Positions 36,391-47,340 of a stretch of DNA of 64,000 nt are shown piece after piece (the stretch's first letter is position 1; every line of letters begins with the position of its first letter). The DNA comes from an uncultured Pluralibacter sp. (GTDB lineage: Bacteria > Pseudomonadota > Gammaproteobacteria > Enterobacterales > Enterobacteriaceae), in the NCBI RefSeq assembly GCF_913775985.1, contig NZ_CAJYMB010000147.1:533835-597834 (forward strand), written 5' to 3'. Below the pieces are notes generated by a model. It did not search any database and had not been told where the DNA came from. It saw nothing but the letters and a program-made list of their open reading frames with translations. Position numbers and translations under genes: made by a program.

Positions 36391-37587
36391 ATGAAGTATT
36401 TAACCGTTCTGGGCTCAACGGGCTCTATTGGCTGCAGCACGCTCGACGTGGTGCGGCATAACCGTGACGCTTTTACCGTTGTCGCACTGTCGGCGGGTAA
36501 AAACGTTGAGCGAATGGTCGAGCAGTGCCTGGAGTTCTCCCCGCGCTTTGCCGTCATGGACGATCCGCAGAGCGCCAGAACGCTGAGCGAGTTCCTGCGC
36601 CTGCGCGGCTGTCAAACATCGGTTTTGAGTGGACAGCAGGCCGCCTGCGATGTCGCCGCGCTGGATGATGTGAATATGGTGATGGCGGCGATTGTCGGTG
36701 CGGCCGGCCTGCTGCCAACGCTTGCGGCGATCCGTGCCGGCAAAACTATCCTTTTGGCGAACAAAGAGTCGCTGGTGACCTGCGGGCGTCTGTTTATGGA
36801 CGCGGTAAAGGAGAGCGGGGCGCGCCTGCTGCCGGTGGACAGCGAGCATAATGCTATTTTTCAGAGTTTGCCGGAAACAATTCAGCAGCAGCTGGGGTAC
36901 GCTTCTCTTGAGCAGCACGGCGTATCGTCGATCCTGCTCACCGGGTCTGGTGGCCCATTCCGTGAAGCTCCGCTGGCCAGCCTGCGCGATATGACGCCGG
37001 ATCAGGCCTGCAGGCATCCGAACTGGTCGATGGGGCGCAAAATCTCCGTTGATTCCGCCACCATGATGAACAAAGGTCTTGAATATATAGAAGCGCGCTG
37101 GCTGTTTAACGCTTCTGCGGCGCAAATGGAAGTGATTATCCATCCGCAGTCGGTCATTCACTCGATGGTCCGCTATCGCGACGGCAGCGTTCTGGCCCAG
37201 CTTGGTGAGCCTGATATGCGTACGCCGATAGCCCATACCATGGGCTGGCCAGAGCGCGTTAAATCAGGTGTTAAGCCGCTGGATTTCTTCACTACCGGCG
37301 AGCTTTCATTTACCGCACCTGATTACCAGCGCTACCCGTGCCTTAAGCTGGCGATGGCGGCGTTCGAGCAGGGCCAGGCAGCGACCACGGCGCTGAATGC
37401 GGCCAATGAAGTTAGCGTTGCGGCATTCTTAGCCTCCCGCATTCGCTTTACTGATATCGCCGCCATTAATCAGGGCGTACTGGACTCTCTCAACGTACGC
37501 GAGCCGACGAGCGTAGAGGAAGTTATGGCGGTGGATGCGCAGGCAAGGCTAAGCGCGGATGCAGAAGTGACGCGCTTCTCAAGCTGA
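36391..37587 (+). CDS. dxr: 1-deoxy-D-xylulose 5-phosphate reductoisomerase
   Basis: First committed step of the MEP isoprenoid pathway (DXP to MEP, NADPH-dependent); target of fosmidomycin. 398 residues, as in E. coli. NADPH loop GSTGSIG (8-14), metal ligands in [11 protein letters not shown] (Asp150, Glu152) and [10 protein letters not shown] (Glu231), and the flexible flap with its tryptophan in HPNWSMG are present. It feeds undecaprenyl synthesis by the next gene uppS. Confidence 0.97.
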   Translation: MKYLTVLGSTGSIGCSTLDVVRHNRDAFTVVALSAGKNVERMVEQCLEFSPRFAVMDDPQSARTLSEFLRLRGCQTSVLSGQQAACDVAALDDVNMVMAAIVGAAGLLPTLAAIRAGKTILLANKESLVTCGRLFMDAVKESGARLLPVDSEHNAIFQSLPETIQQQLGYASLEQHGVSSILLTGSGGPFREAPLASLRDMTPDQACRHPNWSMGRKISVDSATMMNKGLEYIEARWLFNASAAQMEVIIHPQSVIHSMVRYRDGSVLAQLGEPDMRTPIAHTMGWPERVKSGVKPLDFFTTGELSFTAPDYQRYPCLKLAMAAFEQGQAATTALNAANEVSVAAFLASRIRFTDIAAINQGVLDSLNVREPTSVEEVMAVDAQARLSADAEVTRFSS

Positions 37588-37617
37588 TGATTATTCACCT
37601 GCCAATCGCGCTGCTAT

Positions 37618-37646
37618 TTGTGAGCGCTGGGCTTCAGTGTTATAGT
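37618..37646 (+). promoter_or_regulatory. Candidate promoter upstream of uppS
   Basis: TTGTGA (37618-37623) and TATAGT (37641-37646) are 17 bp apart. A terminator hairpin lies between this promoter and uppS, suggesting that part of the initiated transcripts stop early. Confidence 0.45.
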
Positions 37647-37690
37647 CTGCGCCACCCTTTAGCACGCCATAAGGCGAGCATTATCGGGTG

Positions 37691-37716
37691 AGCCGTGATT
37701 CAGCACGGCTTTTTTG
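37691..37716 (+). terminator. Terminator hairpin in the dxr-uppS gap
   Basis: AGCCGTG/CACGGCT (37691-37697 with 37704-37710, 6-nt loop) followed by seven T. It could end dxr transcripts or attenuate transcription from the promoter just upstream. Confidence 0.85.
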
Positions 37717-37773
37717 CGCAATTTATTTGTATTTCGGGACCGCTAATTCCTTTTCATGGATTAATAACGCGTT

Positions 37774-38532
37774 ATGTTGTCTGCCAATCAATTAAACAGC
37801 GAAAGTCTGCCGGAACATGGCTGTCGCCATGTGGCCATCATTATGGATGGCAACGGCCGCTGGGCGAAAAGACAGGGAAAAATTCGCGCTTTCGGCCACA
37901 AAGCCGGCGCAAAATCTGTTCGCCGCTCAGTCTCCTTTGCCGCGAATAATGGTATTGAAGCACTGACGCTTTACGCGTTCAGCAGCGAAAACTGGAATCG
38001 CCCTGCGCAGGAAGTCAGTGCGCTGATGGAGCTGTTTGTCTGGGCGCTGGACAGTGAGGTGAAAAGCCTTCACCGGCATAACGTACGTCTACGCATTATT
38101 GGCGATACCGGGCGCTTCAATGCCCGCCTGCAAGAGCGCATTCGTAAAGCGGAAGCCTTGACCAGTAACAACACCGGGTTAACGCTGAATATCGCCGCAA
38201 ATTACGGCGGGCGCTGGGATATTATCCAGGGCGTGCAGCACCTTGCTGAGCAGGTCAAACAGGGGCATCTTTCCCCCGAAGCGATCACTGAAGATATGCT
38301 CAATCAGCAGATCTGCATGCATGAGCTGGCTCCCGTTGATTTAGTAATTAGGACTGGCGGAGAACACCGCATCAGTAACTTCCTGCTGTGGCAGATAGCC
38401 TACGCGGAACTTTACTTTACCGATGTTCTCTGGCCTGATTTCGATGAACAAGACTTTAAAGGTGCTCTGCATGCCTTTGCTAATCGTGAGCGTCGTTTTG
38501 GCGCTACAGAGCCTGGTGACGAAAAAGCCTGA
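37774..38532 (+). CDS. uppS: Undecaprenyl pyrophosphate synthase (cis-prenyltransferase)
   Basis: Extends farnesyl-PP with eight isopentenyl units to C55 undecaprenyl-PP, the lipid carrier for peptidoglycan and O-antigen. 252 residues (253 in E. coli; also called ispU). The catalytic Asp25 in [21 protein letters not shown], and [15 protein letters not shown] are intact. Start by homology at ATG 37774; the ribosome site is weak. Heads the envelope cluster uppS-cdsA-rseP-bamA. Confidence 0.96.
   Translation: MLSANQLNSESLPEHGCRHVAIIMDGNGRWAKRQGKIRAFGHKAGAKSVRRSVSFAANNGIEALTLYAFSSENWNRPAQEVSALMELFVWALDSEVKSLHRHNVRLRIIGDTGRFNARLQERIRKAEALTSNNTGLTLNIAANYGGRWDIIQGVQHLAEQVKQGHLSPEAITEDMLNQQICMHELAPVDLVIRTGGEHRISNFLLWQIAYAELYFTDVLWPDFDEQDFKGALHAFANRERRFGATEPGDEKA
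38406..38433 (+). promoter_or_regulatory. Candidate sigma-E promoter inside the 3' end of uppS
   Basis: GGAACTT (38406-38412), 16-bp spacer, TCTGG (38429-38433), located 112 bp before cdsA. The -35 is a perfect sigma-E consensus. Sigma-E transcription of the rseP-bamA cluster is known in E. coli, but I do not know whether this exact site is used. Confidence 0.4.
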
Positions 38533-38544
38533 CGGGGGTTGCTT

Positions 38545-39402
38545 TTGCTGAAGTATCGCCTGATTTCCGCGCTTATCTTAATCCCCGTCGTCATTGCGGC
38601 GCTGTTCCTGCTGCCGCTGGTCGGTTTTGCTATTGTCACTCTGGTCGTCTGCATGCTGGCAGCGTGGGAGTGGGGGCAGCTGAGCGGATTTAAATCTCGC
38701 CCGCAGCGGGTCTGGCTGGCTGTCCTGTGCGGCTTGCTGCTGGCGGCAATGCTGCTGTGGCTGCCAGCGTACCACCAAAATGTTAATCATCCCTTGATAG
38801 CCGGTTCTCTGTGGGCCTCGCTGGGATGGTGGTGTGCGGCACTGATACTGGTACTGACTTATCCTGGTTCAGCGACGCTCTGGCATCGCTCAACGCTGCT
38901 GCGGCTGGTATTTGGTCTCCTAACCATTGTCCCTTTCTTCTGGGGCATGATTGTACTGCGCGGCTGGCACTACGATACCGATCATTACAACGGTGCTTTC
39001 TGGCTGCTCTACATCATGATCCTCGTCTGGGGAGCGGACTCCGGTGCCTATATGTTCGGCAAGCTGTTTGGTAAGCACAAACTGGCACCGAAAGTGTCGC
39101 CGGGTAAAACCTGGCAGGGCTTTCTTGGTGGGTTACTTACCGCAGCCGTTATCTCATGGATTTACGGCGCGTGGGCAAATCTTGACGTGGCGCCGTCGAC
39201 GCTGCTCATTTGTTCGATCGTCGCCGCGCTGGCTTCTGTGCTTGGCGATCTCACGGAAAGCATGTTTAAACGGGAAGCGGGCATCAAAGACAGCGGTCAT
39301 CTGATCCCGGGCCATGGTGGTATTCTTGACCGAATTGACAGCCTGACGGCGGCAGTTCCGGTCTTTGCCTGTTTGCTATTGTTAGCGTTCAGGACTTTCT
39401 GA
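38545..39402 (+). CDS. cdsA: Phosphatidate cytidylyltransferase (CDP-diglyceride synthase)
   Basis: Makes CDP-diacylglycerol, precursor of all major phospholipids; inner membrane with about eight helices. 285 residues from TTG at 38545 (LLKYRLISA), matching E. coli length; TTG at 38539 is an alternative two codons up. GGGGG lies 6 nt before the chosen start. The CDS signature near the C-terminus, from [20 protein letters not shown] to the GILDRIDS end, is complete. It follows uppS by 12 bp. Confidence 0.95.
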   Translation: MLKYRLISALILIPVVIAALFLLPLVGFAIVTLVVCMLAAWEWGQLSGFKSRPQRVWLAVLCGLLLAAMLLWLPAYHQNVNHPLIAGSLWASLGWWCAALILVLTYPGSATLWHRSTLLRLVFGLLTIVPFFWGMIVLRGWHYDTDHYNGAFWLLYIMILVWGADSGAYMFGKLFGKHKLAPKVSPGKTWQGFLGGLLTAAVISWIYGAWANLDVAPSTLLICSIVAALASVLGDLTESMFKREAGIKDSGHLIPGHGGILDRIDSLTAAVPVFACLLLLAFRTF

Positions 39403-39413
39403 CGGAAGGGTTT

Positions 39414-40766
39414 ATGCTGAGCATTCTCTGGAACCTGGCGGCATTCATTGTTGCACTAGGTGTGCTGATCACCGTGCATGAATTTGGTCACTTCTGGGTT
39501 GCTCGCCGCTGCGGCGTGCGCGTAGAGCGTTTTTCCATTGGTTTTGGCAAAGCGCTCTGGCGCCGGGTCGATCGCCGCGGCACAGAGTTTGTCATCGCGC
39601 TAATTCCGCTGGGCGGCTACGTCAAAATGCTTGATGAGCGCGTCGAGCCGGTTTCTCCTCAGATGCGTCATGAGGCGTTCAATAATAAAACCGTAGGCCA
39701 GCGCGCGGCGATTATTGCCGCCGGCCCGATTGCCAACTTCATCTTTGCCGTCTTTGCTTACTGGCTGGTTTTCTTAATTGGCGTTCCGGGCATTCGCCCG
39801 GTTATCGCCGATGTCGCGCCAGATTCTATTGCCGCAAACGCACAAATTTCATCCGACACGGAACTTAAAGCCGTGGACGGTATCGAAACGCCTGATTGGG
39901 ATGCGGTCAGGCTCCAGCTGGTGGCTAAAATTGGCGATGGGCAAACAACGCTCACCGTATCCCCTTTCGGCAGCCAGCAGCGCCAGGATAAAATCCTCGA
40001 TTTGCGCCACTGGGCATTTGAACCTGATAAAGAGGATCCCGTTGCTTCGCTGGGCATTCGACCGCGCGGGCCGCAGATTGATTCTGTACTGGCCGAGGTG
40101 CAGGCCGACTCCGCGGCGCAAAAAGCAGGTTTGCAAGCGGGCGACAGGATCGTTAAAGTCGAGGGTCAGCCGCTAACACAGTGGATGACTTTTGTTAATC
40201 TGGTGCGCGATAATCCGGGGAAACCTCTGCGCCTCGAGATTGAAAGACAGGGCAGCCCCTTGTCTTTGACGCTAATACCAGATACAAAACCCGGTAAAGG
40301 GAAGGCAGAAGGGTTTGCGGGTGTAGTTCCAAAAGTTATCCCGCTGCCAGAAGAGTACAAGACAGTACGCCAGTACGGACCATTCAATGCCATCATTCAG
40401 GCCACGGATAAAACCTGGCAGTTGATGAAGTTGACGGTTCAGATGCTGGGAAAATTGATAACCGGTGACGTTAAACTGAACAACCTCAGTGGGCCGATTT
40501 CCATCGCTCAAGGGGCTGGGATGTCTGCGGAGTTTGGGTTGATTTACTACCTGATGTTCCTTGCGCTTATCAGTGTAAATCTGGGAATTATCAACCTGTT
40601 TCCGCTTCCCGTGCTAGATGGGGGTCATCTGCTCTTTTTGGCGATTGAAAAGCTGAAAGGCGGGCCGGTATCCGAGCGAGTTCAAGACTTTAGTTATCGC
40701 ATTGGCTCAATACTGCTGGTGTTGTTAATGGGGCTTGCACTTTTCAATGATTTCTCTCGGTTGTAA
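39414..40766 (+). CDS. rseP: Site-2 zinc metalloprotease RseP
   Basis: Intramembrane protease that cuts RseA after DegS, releasing sigma-E; also clears signal peptides. 450 residues, as in E. coli. Zinc site His22-Glu23-Phe-Gly-His26 (HEFGH) in the first helix, two tandem periplasmic PDZ domains (about 115-310), and the LDG motif (PVLDGGHL) in the third helix. GGAAGGG precedes the ATG. It lies next to bamA and skp, whose failure it helps sense. Confidence 0.97.
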   Translation: MLSILWNLAAFIVALGVLITVHEFGHFWVARRCGVRVERFSIGFGKALWRRVDRRGTEFVIALIPLGGYVKMLDERVEPVSPQMRHEAFNNKTVGQRAAIIAAGPIANFIFAVFAYWLVFLIGVPGIRPVIADVAPDSIAANAQISSDTELKAVDGIETPDWDAVRLQLVAKIGDGQTTLTVSPFGSQQRQDKILDLRHWAFEPDKEDPVASLGIRPRGPQIDSVLAEVQADSAAQKAGLQAGDRIVKVEGQPLTQWMTFVNLVRDNPGKPLRLEIERQGSPLSLTLIPDTKPGKGKAEGFAGVVPKVIPLPEEYKTVRQYGPFNAIIQATDKTWQLMKLTVQMLGKLITGDVKLNNLSGPISIAQGAGMSAEFGLIYYLMFLALISVNLGIINLFPLPVLDGGHLLFLAIEKLKGGPVSERVQDFSYRIGSILLVLLMGLALFNDFSRL

Positions 40767-40797
40767 GAGAGTTTGTTAGGAAGAACGCATAATAACG

Positions 40798-43203
40798 ATG
40801 GCGATGAAAAAGTTGCTTATAGCGTCGCTGCTGTTCGGCAGCGCGACCGTATACGGTGCTGACGGGTTCGTAGTGAAGGACATTCATTTCGAAGGCTTGC
40901 AGCGAGTTGCTGTTGGTGCGGCCCTCCTCAGCATGCCCGTTCGCCCAGGCGACACGGTCACAGACGAAGACATCAGTAATACCATCCGCGCGCTGTTTGC
41001 CACCGGCAACTTCGAGGACGTCCGCGTCCTGCGCGACGGTAATAACCTGCTGGTGCAGGTTAAAGAGCGTCCGACTATTGCCAGTATCACCTTCTCCGGT
41101 AACAAATCGGTGAAGGATGACATGCTTAAGCAAAACCTCGAGGCGTCTGGTGTCCGCGTGGGTGAATCTCTTGACCGTACGACCCTTGGCGATATCGAGA
41201 AAGGTCTTGAAGACTTTTACTACAGCGTAGGGAAATACAGCGCCAGCGTTAAAGCCGTGGTGACGCCGCTTCCGCGTAACCGCGTGGATTTAAAACTGGT
41301 CTTCCAGGAAGGCGTCTCGGCGAAAATCGAGCAGATTAATATCGTCGGCAACCATGCGTTCTCAACCGATGACCTGCTCTCTAACTTCCAGCTCCGCGAT
41401 GAAGTACCGTGGTGGAACGTGGTGGGCGATCGCAAATACCAGAAGCAGAAGCTTGCGGGCGACCTTGAAACCCTGCGCAGCTACTACATGGATCGCGGTT
41501 ACGCCCGTTTCAACATCGACTCCACGCAGGTGAGCCTGACGCCGGATAAAAAAGGTATCTACATCACCATCAACATTACCGAAGGCGATCAGTACAAGCT
41601 TTCCGGTGTTGAGGTGAGCGGCAACCTGGCCGGACATTCAGCTGAAATTGAAAGCCTGACCAAGGTTACGCCTGGCGCGCTGTACAACGGTGCCAAAGTG
41701 ACCAAAATGGAAGACGACATTAAAAAGCTTCTTGGCCGCTATGGTTACGCCTATCCGCGCGTTCAGTCGCAGCCGGAAATCAACGATGCTGATAAGACCG
41801 TTAAGCTCCACGTCAACGTCGATGCCGGTAACCGTTTCTACGTGCGTAAAATCCGCTTCGAAGGAAACGATACCTCGAAAGATGCCGTTCTGCGTCGCGA
41901 AATGCGCCAGATGGAAGGCGCCTGGCTGGGTAGCGATCTGGTTGATGCCGGTAAAGAGCGTCTAAACCGTCTCGGTTACTTCGAAACTGTAGATACTGAT
42001 ACGCAGCGTGTGCCTGGCAGACCCGATCAAGTTGACGTGGTTTACAAGGTCAAAGAGCGCAATACCGGCAGCCTTAACTTTGGTGTTGGTTACGGTACCG
42101 AAAGCGGCGTTAGCTTCCAGGTCGGCGTGCAGCAGGACAACTGGCTCGGCACCGGTTATTCCGTCGGCATTAACGGTACCAAAAACGATTACCAGACCTA
42201 TTCCGAACTCTCCGTCACCAACCCGTACTTTACGGTTGACGGCGTGAGCCTCGGCGGGCGCATCTTCTACAACGATTTTAAAGCAGATGATGCGGATCTG
42301 TCTCAGTACACCAACAAAAGCTACGGCGTTGATGGTACTCTGGGCTTCCCGATTAACGAATACAACACCCTGCGCGGCGGTTTAGGCTACGTCCATAACG
42401 ACCTGTCCCACATGCAGCCGCAGGTGGCAATGTCGCGCTATCTGCACTCAATGCATAAGGGCTCCTCTGACGGTCCTGATGATGACGACTTCTCTGCAGA
42501 CGACTTCACCTTTAACTATGGCTGGACGTACAACAACCTCGACCGGGGCTATTTCCCGACCGACGGTTCGCGCGTTAACCTGAACGGTAAAGTGACCCTG
42601 CCGGGCTCCGATAACAAGTTCTATAAAGTTACCCTCGATACAGCAAGCTACTACCCGATCGATAACGATCATAAGTGGGTGCTGCTGGGTCGTACCCGCT
42701 GGGGATACGGTGACGGAATTGGCAGCAAAGAGATGCCGTTCTACGAGAACTTCTACGCCGGTGGCTCAAGCTCCGTTCGCGGCTTCCAGTCCAACAACAT
42801 CGGTCCGAAGGCAGTTTACTACGGTCCGGGTCGTCACTATTGTGAAGATGCGAAGCTCTGCAGCTCTAACGATGCTATTGGCGGTAACGCCATGGGCGTT
42901 GCCAGCGCCGAGCTGATTGTACCGACGCCGTTTGTGAGTGATAAATACGCTAACTCAATCCGCACCTCGTTCTTCTACGATGCGGGTACGGTATGGGATA
43001 CGCAGTGGCACAACAACTCAGAAGCGAAAGCGCTGGGTATTGATGACTACGGCGATCCGACCAACATCCGTATGTCGACAGGTATTTCCCTACAGTGGAT
43101 GTCGCCGCTGGGGCCGCTGGTCTTCTCTTACGCCCAGCCGCTTAAGAAATACAAGGATGATAAATCGGAGCAGTTCCAGTTTAACATTGGTAAAACCTGG
43201 TAA
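40798..43203 (+). CDS. bamA: Outer membrane protein assembly factor BamA
   Basis: Omp85 barrel at the core of the BAM complex that folds outer-membrane proteins; essential. 801 residues (810 in E. coli). Signal peptide 1-20, five POTRA domains (about 21-420), 16-strand barrel, VRGF at 660-663 in loop 6 and a C-terminal aromatic residue (GKTW). Extracellular loops differ from E. coli: loop 4 (about 552-569) has the acidic run DGPDDDD, and loop 6 is shorter (674-690) but keeps two cysteines (Cys682, Cys688). Periplasmic parts are very conserved. Confidence 0.97.
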   Translation: MAMKKLLIASLLFGSATVYGADGFVVKDIHFEGLQRVAVGAALLSMPVRPGDTVTDEDISNTIRALFATGNFEDVRVLRDGNNLLVQVKERPTIASITFSGNKSVKDDMLKQNLEASGVRVGESLDRTTLGDIEKGLEDFYYSVGKYSASVKAVVTPLPRNRVDLKLVFQEGVSAKIEQINIVGNHAFSTDDLLSNFQLRDEVPWWNVVGDRKYQKQKLAGDLETLRSYYMDRGYARFNIDSTQVSLTPDKKGIYITINITEGDQYKLSGVEVSGNLAGHSAEIESLTKVTPGALYNGAKVTKMEDDIKKLLGRYGYAYPRVQSQPEINDADKTVKLHVNVDAGNRFYVRKIRFEGNDTSKDAVLRREMRQMEGAWLGSDLVDAGKERLNRLGYFETVDTDTQRVPGRPDQVDVVYKVKERNTGSLNFGVGYGTESGVSFQVGVQQDNWLGTGYSVGINGTKNDYQTYSELSVTNPYFTVDGVSLGGRIFYNDFKADDADLSQYTNKSYGVDGTLGFPINEYNTLRGGLGYVHNDLSHMQPQVAMSRYLHSMHKGSSDGPDDDDFSADDFTFNYGWTYNNLDRGYFPTDGSRVNLNGKVTLPGSDNKFYKVTLDTASYYPIDNDHKWVLLGRTRWGYGDGIGSKEMPFYENFYAGGSSSVRGFQSNNIGPKAVYYGPGRHYCEDAKLCSSNDAIGGNAMGVASAELIVPTPFVSDKYANSIRTSFFYDAGTVWDTQWHNNSEAKALGIDDYGDPTNIRMSTGISLQWMSPLGPLVFSYAQPLKKYKDDKSEQFQFNIGKTW

Positions 43204-43321
43204 CTGGCCGACGCAACGGAATGCGATTGCTGTGTAGCGATAGGTCTGGCGGCGGTTTCTCGTCGCCGGCTTCGCAAAGAACAGTACCCTATGGTACTCA
43301 TTGGATGGTAAGGAGTTTATT

Positions 43322-43816
43322 GTGAAAAAGTGGTTATTAGCTGCAGGTCTGGGTTTAGCGATGGTGACTTCTGCTCAGGCAGCAGAAAAGATCGCTATCG
43401 TCAATATGGGTACTCTGTTCCAGCAGGTTGCTCAGAAAACTGGCGTCTCTGCTACTCTGGAAAATGAGTTCAAAGGCCGCGCAGGTGAACTGCAGCGTCA
43501 GGAAAACGATCTGCAGACTAAAATGCAGCGTCTTCAGCGCGATGGCTCTACCATGAAAGCCTCCGACCGCAGCAAACTGGAAAAAGACATCATGTCCCAG
43601 CGCCAGACCTTCTCTCAGAAAGCGCAGGCTTTCGAGCAGGATCGCGCTCGCCGCTCTAACGAAGAGCGCAGCAAGCTGGTTACCCGCATTCAGTCTGCAG
43701 TGAAAAGCGTTGCCTCCAGCCAGAGCATCGATCTGGTAGTAGACGGCAACACTGTTGCTTATAACAGCAGCGATATCAAAGACATCACCGCAGATGTACT
43801 GAAGCAGGTTAAATAA
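43322..43816 (+). CDS. skp: Periplasmic chaperone Skp
   Basis: Trimeric 'jellyfish' chaperone holding unfolded outer-membrane proteins between Sec and BAM. 164 residues from the GTG at 43322 preceded by TAAGGAG; E. coli has 161, the extra residues falling in the tentacle ([14 protein letters not shown]). Signal peptide ends AQA|AEK at residue 20. The long charged helices (about 55-125) form the tentacles. It ends 3 bp before lpxD. Confidence 0.96.
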   Translation: MKKWLLAAGLGLAMVTSAQAAEKIAIVNMGTLFQQVAQKTGVSATLENEFKGRAGELQRQENDLQTKMQRLQRDGSTMKASDRSKLEKDIMSQRQTFSQKAQAFEQDRARRSNEERSKLVTRIQSAVKSVASSQSIDLVVDGNTVAYNSSDIKDITADVLKQVK

Positions 43817-43819
43817 GTA

Positions 43820-44845
43820 ATGCCTTCAATTCGACTGGCTGATTTAGCACAGCAGTTGGATGCAGAATTACACGGTGATGGCGATATCGTCATCACCGGC
43901 GTTGCGTCCATGCAGTCTGCTACAGAAGGCCATATTACCTTCATGGTAAATCCTAAATACCGTGAACACCTGGCTAAATGTAAAGCCTCTGCTGTCGTAA
44001 TGACCGCGGATGATTTGCCTTTCGCCAGCAGTGCGGCGCTGGTAGTGAAAAATCCCTACCTGACCTATGCCCGCATGGCTCAAATTCTGGATACTACGCC
44101 GCAGCCGGCGCAGGATATTGCAGCAAGCGCGGTTATTGATGCCACCGCAAATCTCGGTGAAAACGTCTCTGTTGGCGCTAACGCGGTGATCGAATCCGGC
44201 GTTGTGCTTGGGGACAATGTCCGAATCGGTCCCGGCAGTTTCGTAGGTAAAAACACGCGCATTGGCGCGGGAACCCGCCTGTGGGCCAACGTTTCGATTT
44301 ACCACGATATTGAAATCGGTGAAAACTGTCTGATCCAGTCCAGTACCGTGATTGGCGCAGATGGCTTTGGCTATGCTAACGATCGCGGCAACTGGGTGAA
44401 GATCCCCCAGCTGGGCCGGGTGATCATCGGCGATCGTGTTGAGATCGGTGCCTGCACCACTATCGATCGCGGTGCGTTAGATGACACGATCGTTGGAAAC
44501 GGCGTGATTATTGATAACCAGTGCCAGATTGCACATAACGTGGTCATCGGTGACAATACCGCCGTAGCCGGCGGCGTGATCATGGCGGGCAGCCTGAAGA
44601 TCGGCCGCTACTGCATGATTGGCGGCGCAAGCGTAATCAACGGGCACATGGAAATCTGCGATAAAGTAACCGTTACCGGTATGGGCATGGTGATGCGTCC
44701 TATCTCAGAACCCGGTGTTTACTCTTCCGGCATTCCGCTGCAGCCGAACAAAGCCTGGCGCAAGACCGCCGCGCTGGTGATGAACATTGATGATATGAGC
44801 AAGCGTCTCAAGGCTCTTGAACGTAAAACAAGTCAACAAGACTAA
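43820..44845 (+). CDS. lpxD: UDP-3-O-acylglucosamine N-acyltransferase
   Basis: Third step of lipid A synthesis: adds the N-linked hydroxymyristoyl chain to UDP-3-O-acyl-GlcN from acyl-ACP. 341 residues, as in E. coli. N-terminal UDP-binding domain (about 1-100), then left-handed beta-helix hexapeptide repeats ([19 protein letters not shown]...) and a C-terminal helix. The catalytic histidine lies in QIAHNVVIG. Coupled to skp by a 3-bp gap. Confidence 0.97.
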   Translation: MPSIRLADLAQQLDAELHGDGDIVITGVASMQSATEGHITFMVNPKYREHLAKCKASAVVMTADDLPFASSAALVVKNPYLTYARMAQILDTTPQPAQDIAASAVIDATANLGENVSVGANAVIESGVVLGDNVRIGPGSFVGKNTRIGAGTRLWANVSIYHDIEIGENCLIQSSTVIGADGFGYANDRGNWVKIPQLGRVIIGDRVEIGACTTIDRGALDDTIVGNGVIIDNQCQIAHNVVIGDNTAVAGGVIMAGSLKIGRYCMIGGASVINGHMEICDKVTVTGMGMVMRPISEPGVYSSGIPLQPNKAWRKTAALVMNIDDMSKRLKALERKTSQQD

Positions 44846-44871
44846 CCCGTCATCCTGAGCGCCAACCTTCC

Positions 44872-44905
44872 CGGCCTGTCTGGTTTTTTGTAATCCGGCA
44901 GGCCG
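44872..44905 (+). promoter_or_regulatory. Hairpin in the lpxD-fabZ gap
   Basis: CGGCCTG (44872-44878) pairs with CAGGCCG (44899-44905), extended by CTGG/CCGG with a bulge; the loop contains six T. It is a leader or processing structure rather than an ordinary terminator, because the T tract is in the loop. Confidence 0.45.
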
Positions 44906-44947
44906 TGTTATTATTGCAACTTAGTATTTTTAGACAGGAAGAGTATT

Positions 44948-45403
44948 TTGACTACCGACACTCATACTCTGCAAATTGAAGAGATCCTCGAGCTTCTGCC
45001 GCACCGTTTCCCCTTCTTACTGGTGGATCGCGTGCTGCACTATGACGAAGGTCGTTTTCTGCGCGCAGTAAAAAATGTCTCTGTAAATGAACCTTTTTTC
45101 CAGGGGCATTTCCCCGGTAAGCCGATTTTTCCCGGCGTTCTGATTCTGGAAGCGATGGCACAAGCCACCGGCATCCTGGCATTTAAGAGCGTGGGAAAAC
45201 TGGAGCCGGGCGAGCTGTACTACTTTGCCGGCATCGACGAAGCGCGTTTCAAGCGCCCGGTTGTGCCAGGCGATCAAATGATCATGGAAGTGACCTTTGA
45301 AAAAACCCGCCGTGGCCTGACGCGCTTTAAAGGCGTAGCCACCGTTGACGGTAAAGTTGTTTGCGAAGCAACCATGATGTGCGCACGCAGCCAGGGGGCT
45401 TAA
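44948..45403 (+). CDS. fabZ: 3-hydroxyacyl-[acyl-carrier-protein] dehydratase FabZ
   Basis: Dehydrates beta-hydroxyacyl-ACP in fatty acid elongation and competes with LpxA for hydroxymyristoyl-ACP, balancing phospholipid and LPS. 151 residues, starting at TTG 44948 (as in E. coli) after AGGAAGAG. Hot-dog fold with catalytic His54 ([11 protein letters not shown]) and Glu68 (LEAMAQ). Followed by lpxA after 3 bp. Confidence 0.97.
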   Translation: MTTDTHTLQIEEILELLPHRFPFLLVDRVLHYDEGRFLRAVKNVSVNEPFFQGHFPGKPIFPGVLILEAMAQATGILAFKSVGKLEPGELYYFAGIDEARFKRPVVPGDQMIMEVTFEKTRRGLTRFKGVATVDGKVVCEATMMCARSQGA

Positions 45404-45406
45404 TAC

Positions 45407-46195
45407 GTGATTGATAAAACTGCCTTTATCCATCCTACCGCCATTGTGGAAGAAGGTGCCGTTATCGGCGCCAACGTTCACATTGGTCCGTTTTGTATTG
45501 TCGGCGCTAACGTTGAAATTGGCGAAGGCACCGTACTGAAGTCGCATGTTGTTATCAACGGTCACACGAAAATTGGCCGCGATAATGAGATCTATCAGTT
45601 TGCTTCCGTAGGGGAGGTGAATCAGGATCTTAAATACGCGGGTGAACCTACGCGCGTGGAGATAGGCGATCGCAACCGCATTCGCGAGAGCGTCACCATA
45701 CATCGCGGAACAGTACAGGGCGGTGGATTGACAAAGGTGGGCAGCGACAACCTGCTGATGATCAATGCGCACGTTGCGCACGATTGCACGGTAGCGAATC
45801 GCTGCATCCTCGCCAACAATGCCACGCTGGCGGGGCACGTATCACTGGACGATTTTGTCATTATCGGTGGAATGACCGCCGTTCATCAGTTCTGCACCAT
45901 TGGCGCACATGTGATGGTCGGCGGCTGTTCCGGCGTAGCGCAGGATGTTCCTCCTTATGTCATCGCGCAGGGCAACCACGCGACGCCGTTTGGCGTCAAT
46001 ATTGAAGGGCTTAAGCGCCGCGGCTTTAGCAGAGACGCGATCATTGCCATTCGCAACGCGTACAAGCTGCTGTACCGCAGCGGTAAAACGCTGGAAGAAG
46101 CAAAGCCAGAGATTGCCGCGCTTGCAGAGCAGCATCCTGACGTTCAGGCGTTTTCTGATTTCTTTGAGCGTTCAACGCGCGGTCTTATTCGTTAA
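45407..46195 (+). CDS. lpxA: UDP-N-acetylglucosamine acyltransferase LpxA
   Basis: First step of lipid A synthesis, adding R-3-hydroxymyristate to UDP-GlcNAc. 262 residues from the GTG at 45407, as in E. coli. Ten-turn left-handed beta-helix ([25 protein letters not shown] repeats), catalytic His125 in AHVAHDCT, and the C-terminal helical domain. Its stop shares one base with the lpxB ATG (TAATG), so translation is coupled. Confidence 0.97.
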   Translation: MIDKTAFIHPTAIVEEGAVIGANVHIGPFCIVGANVEIGEGTVLKSHVVINGHTKIGRDNEIYQFASVGEVNQDLKYAGEPTRVEIGDRNRIRESVTIHRGTVQGGGLTKVGSDNLLMINAHVAHDCTVANRCILANNATLAGHVSLDDFVIIGGMTAVHQFCTIGAHVMVGGCSGVAQDVPPYVIAQGNHATPFGVNIEGLKRRGFSRDAIIAIRNAYKLLYRSGKTLEEAKPEIAALAEQHPDVQAFSDFFERSTRGLIR

Positions 46196-47340
46196 TGCCC
46201 GCCCGTCCGCTCACGATTGCCCTGGTCGCCGGAGAAACCTCCGGCGATATTCTTGGTGCCGGTCTTATCCGGGCTCTTAAGGCCAGAGTTCCCGATGCGC
46301 GCTTTGTCGGCGTTGCCGGCCCGCTGATGCAGGCCGAAGGTTGCGAAGCCTGGTACGAAATGGAAGAGCTCGCGGTGATGGGCATTGTTGAGGTGCTCGG
46401 TCGCCTGCGCCGTCTGCTGCAGATTCGCGCCGATTTAACCCGCAGGTTTACCGAGCTTCGGCCCGATGTCTTCGTTGGTATTGACGCGCCTGACTTTAAT
46501 ATCACCCTCGAAGGCAATCTAAAAAAACAGGGGATCAGGACGATTCATTACGTCAGCCCGTCGGTCTGGGCGTGGCGACAAAAACGCGTTTTCAAAATTG
46601 GCAGATCCACCGATCTGGTGCTGGCTTTTCTGCCTTTCGAAAAGGCGTTTTACGACCGCTTTAACGTTCCCTGCCGCTTTATCGGCCATACCATGGCAGA
46701 TGCAATGCCGCTGGATCCGGACAAAAATGCAGCCCGCGATGCGCTGGGTATTGCCCACGGCGTACACTGCCTGGCGATGCTGCCGGGAAGCCGAGGCGCA
46801 GAAGTTGAGATGCTGAGCGCTGATTTTTTGAAAACCGCGCAGCGGCTGCGTGAAAGTTATCCCGATCTGGAAGTGGTGGTTCCGCTGGTTAATGCCAAAA
46901 GGCGCGAGCAGTTTGAGCGCATCAAAGCAGAGGTTGCGCCAGAGCTGCGCATTCATATGCTTGACGGCATGGCCCGCGAGGCGATGATCGCCAGCGATGC
47001 GGCGCTGCTGGCCTCCGGCACAGCGGCGCTGGAATGTATGCTCGCCAAGTGCCCGATGGTAGTGGGCTACCGCATGAAACCGTTCACCTTCTGGCTGGCG
47101 AAGCGGTTGGTAAAAACTGAATACGTTTCGCTGCCCAACCTGCTGGCCGGGCGCGAGCTGGTTAAAGAATTATTGCAGGACGAGTGTCGGCCCGATCTGC
47201 TGGCTAACGCGCTGCTGCCGCTGCTGGCGGACGGTAAAACCAGCCACCAGATGCACGACACTTTCCGCGAACTGCACCAGCAGATCCGCTGTCATGCCGA
47301 TGAACAGGCGGCGGACGCGGTGCTGGAGCTGGCAAAATGA
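46195..47340 (+). CDS. lpxB: Lipid-A-disaccharide synthase LpxB
   Basis: Glycosyltransferase joining UDP-diacyl-GlcN and lipid X to the lipid A disaccharide at the inner membrane. 381 residues (382 in E. coli). The N-terminal [23 protein letters not shown] and the late [10 protein letters not shown] nucleotide-sugar region are conserved. Overlaps lpxA by 1 nt and rnhB by 4 nt (ATGA). Confidence 0.97.
   Translation: MPARPLTIALVAGETSGDILGAGLIRALKARVPDARFVGVAGPLMQAEGCEAWYEMEELAVMGIVEVLGRLRRLLQIRADLTRRFTELRPDVFVGIDAPDFNITLEGNLKKQGIRTIHYVSPSVWAWRQKRVFKIGRSTDLVLAFLPFEKAFYDRFNVPCRFIGHTMADAMPLDPDKNAARDALGIAHGVHCLAMLPGSRGAEVEMLSADFLKTAQRLRESYPDLEVVVPLVNAKRREQFERIKAEVAPELRIHMLDGMAREAMIASDAALLASGTAALECMLAKCPMVVGYRMKPFTFWLAKRLVKTEYVSLPNLLAGRELVKELLQDECRPDLLANALLPLLADGKTSHQMHDTFRELHQQIRCHADEQAADAVLELAK

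Noticed and set aside
39856..39884. GGAACTT inside rseP as a second sigma-E promoter
   Set aside because: The -10 at the right spacing (TCGAA) is poor and the bases are constrained by coding.
43204..43321. GGCGGCG/CGTCGCC hairpin between bamA and skp as a terminator
   Set aside because: It contains a wobble pair, has no T tract and would split a known co-transcribed pair; likely only an mRNA structure.
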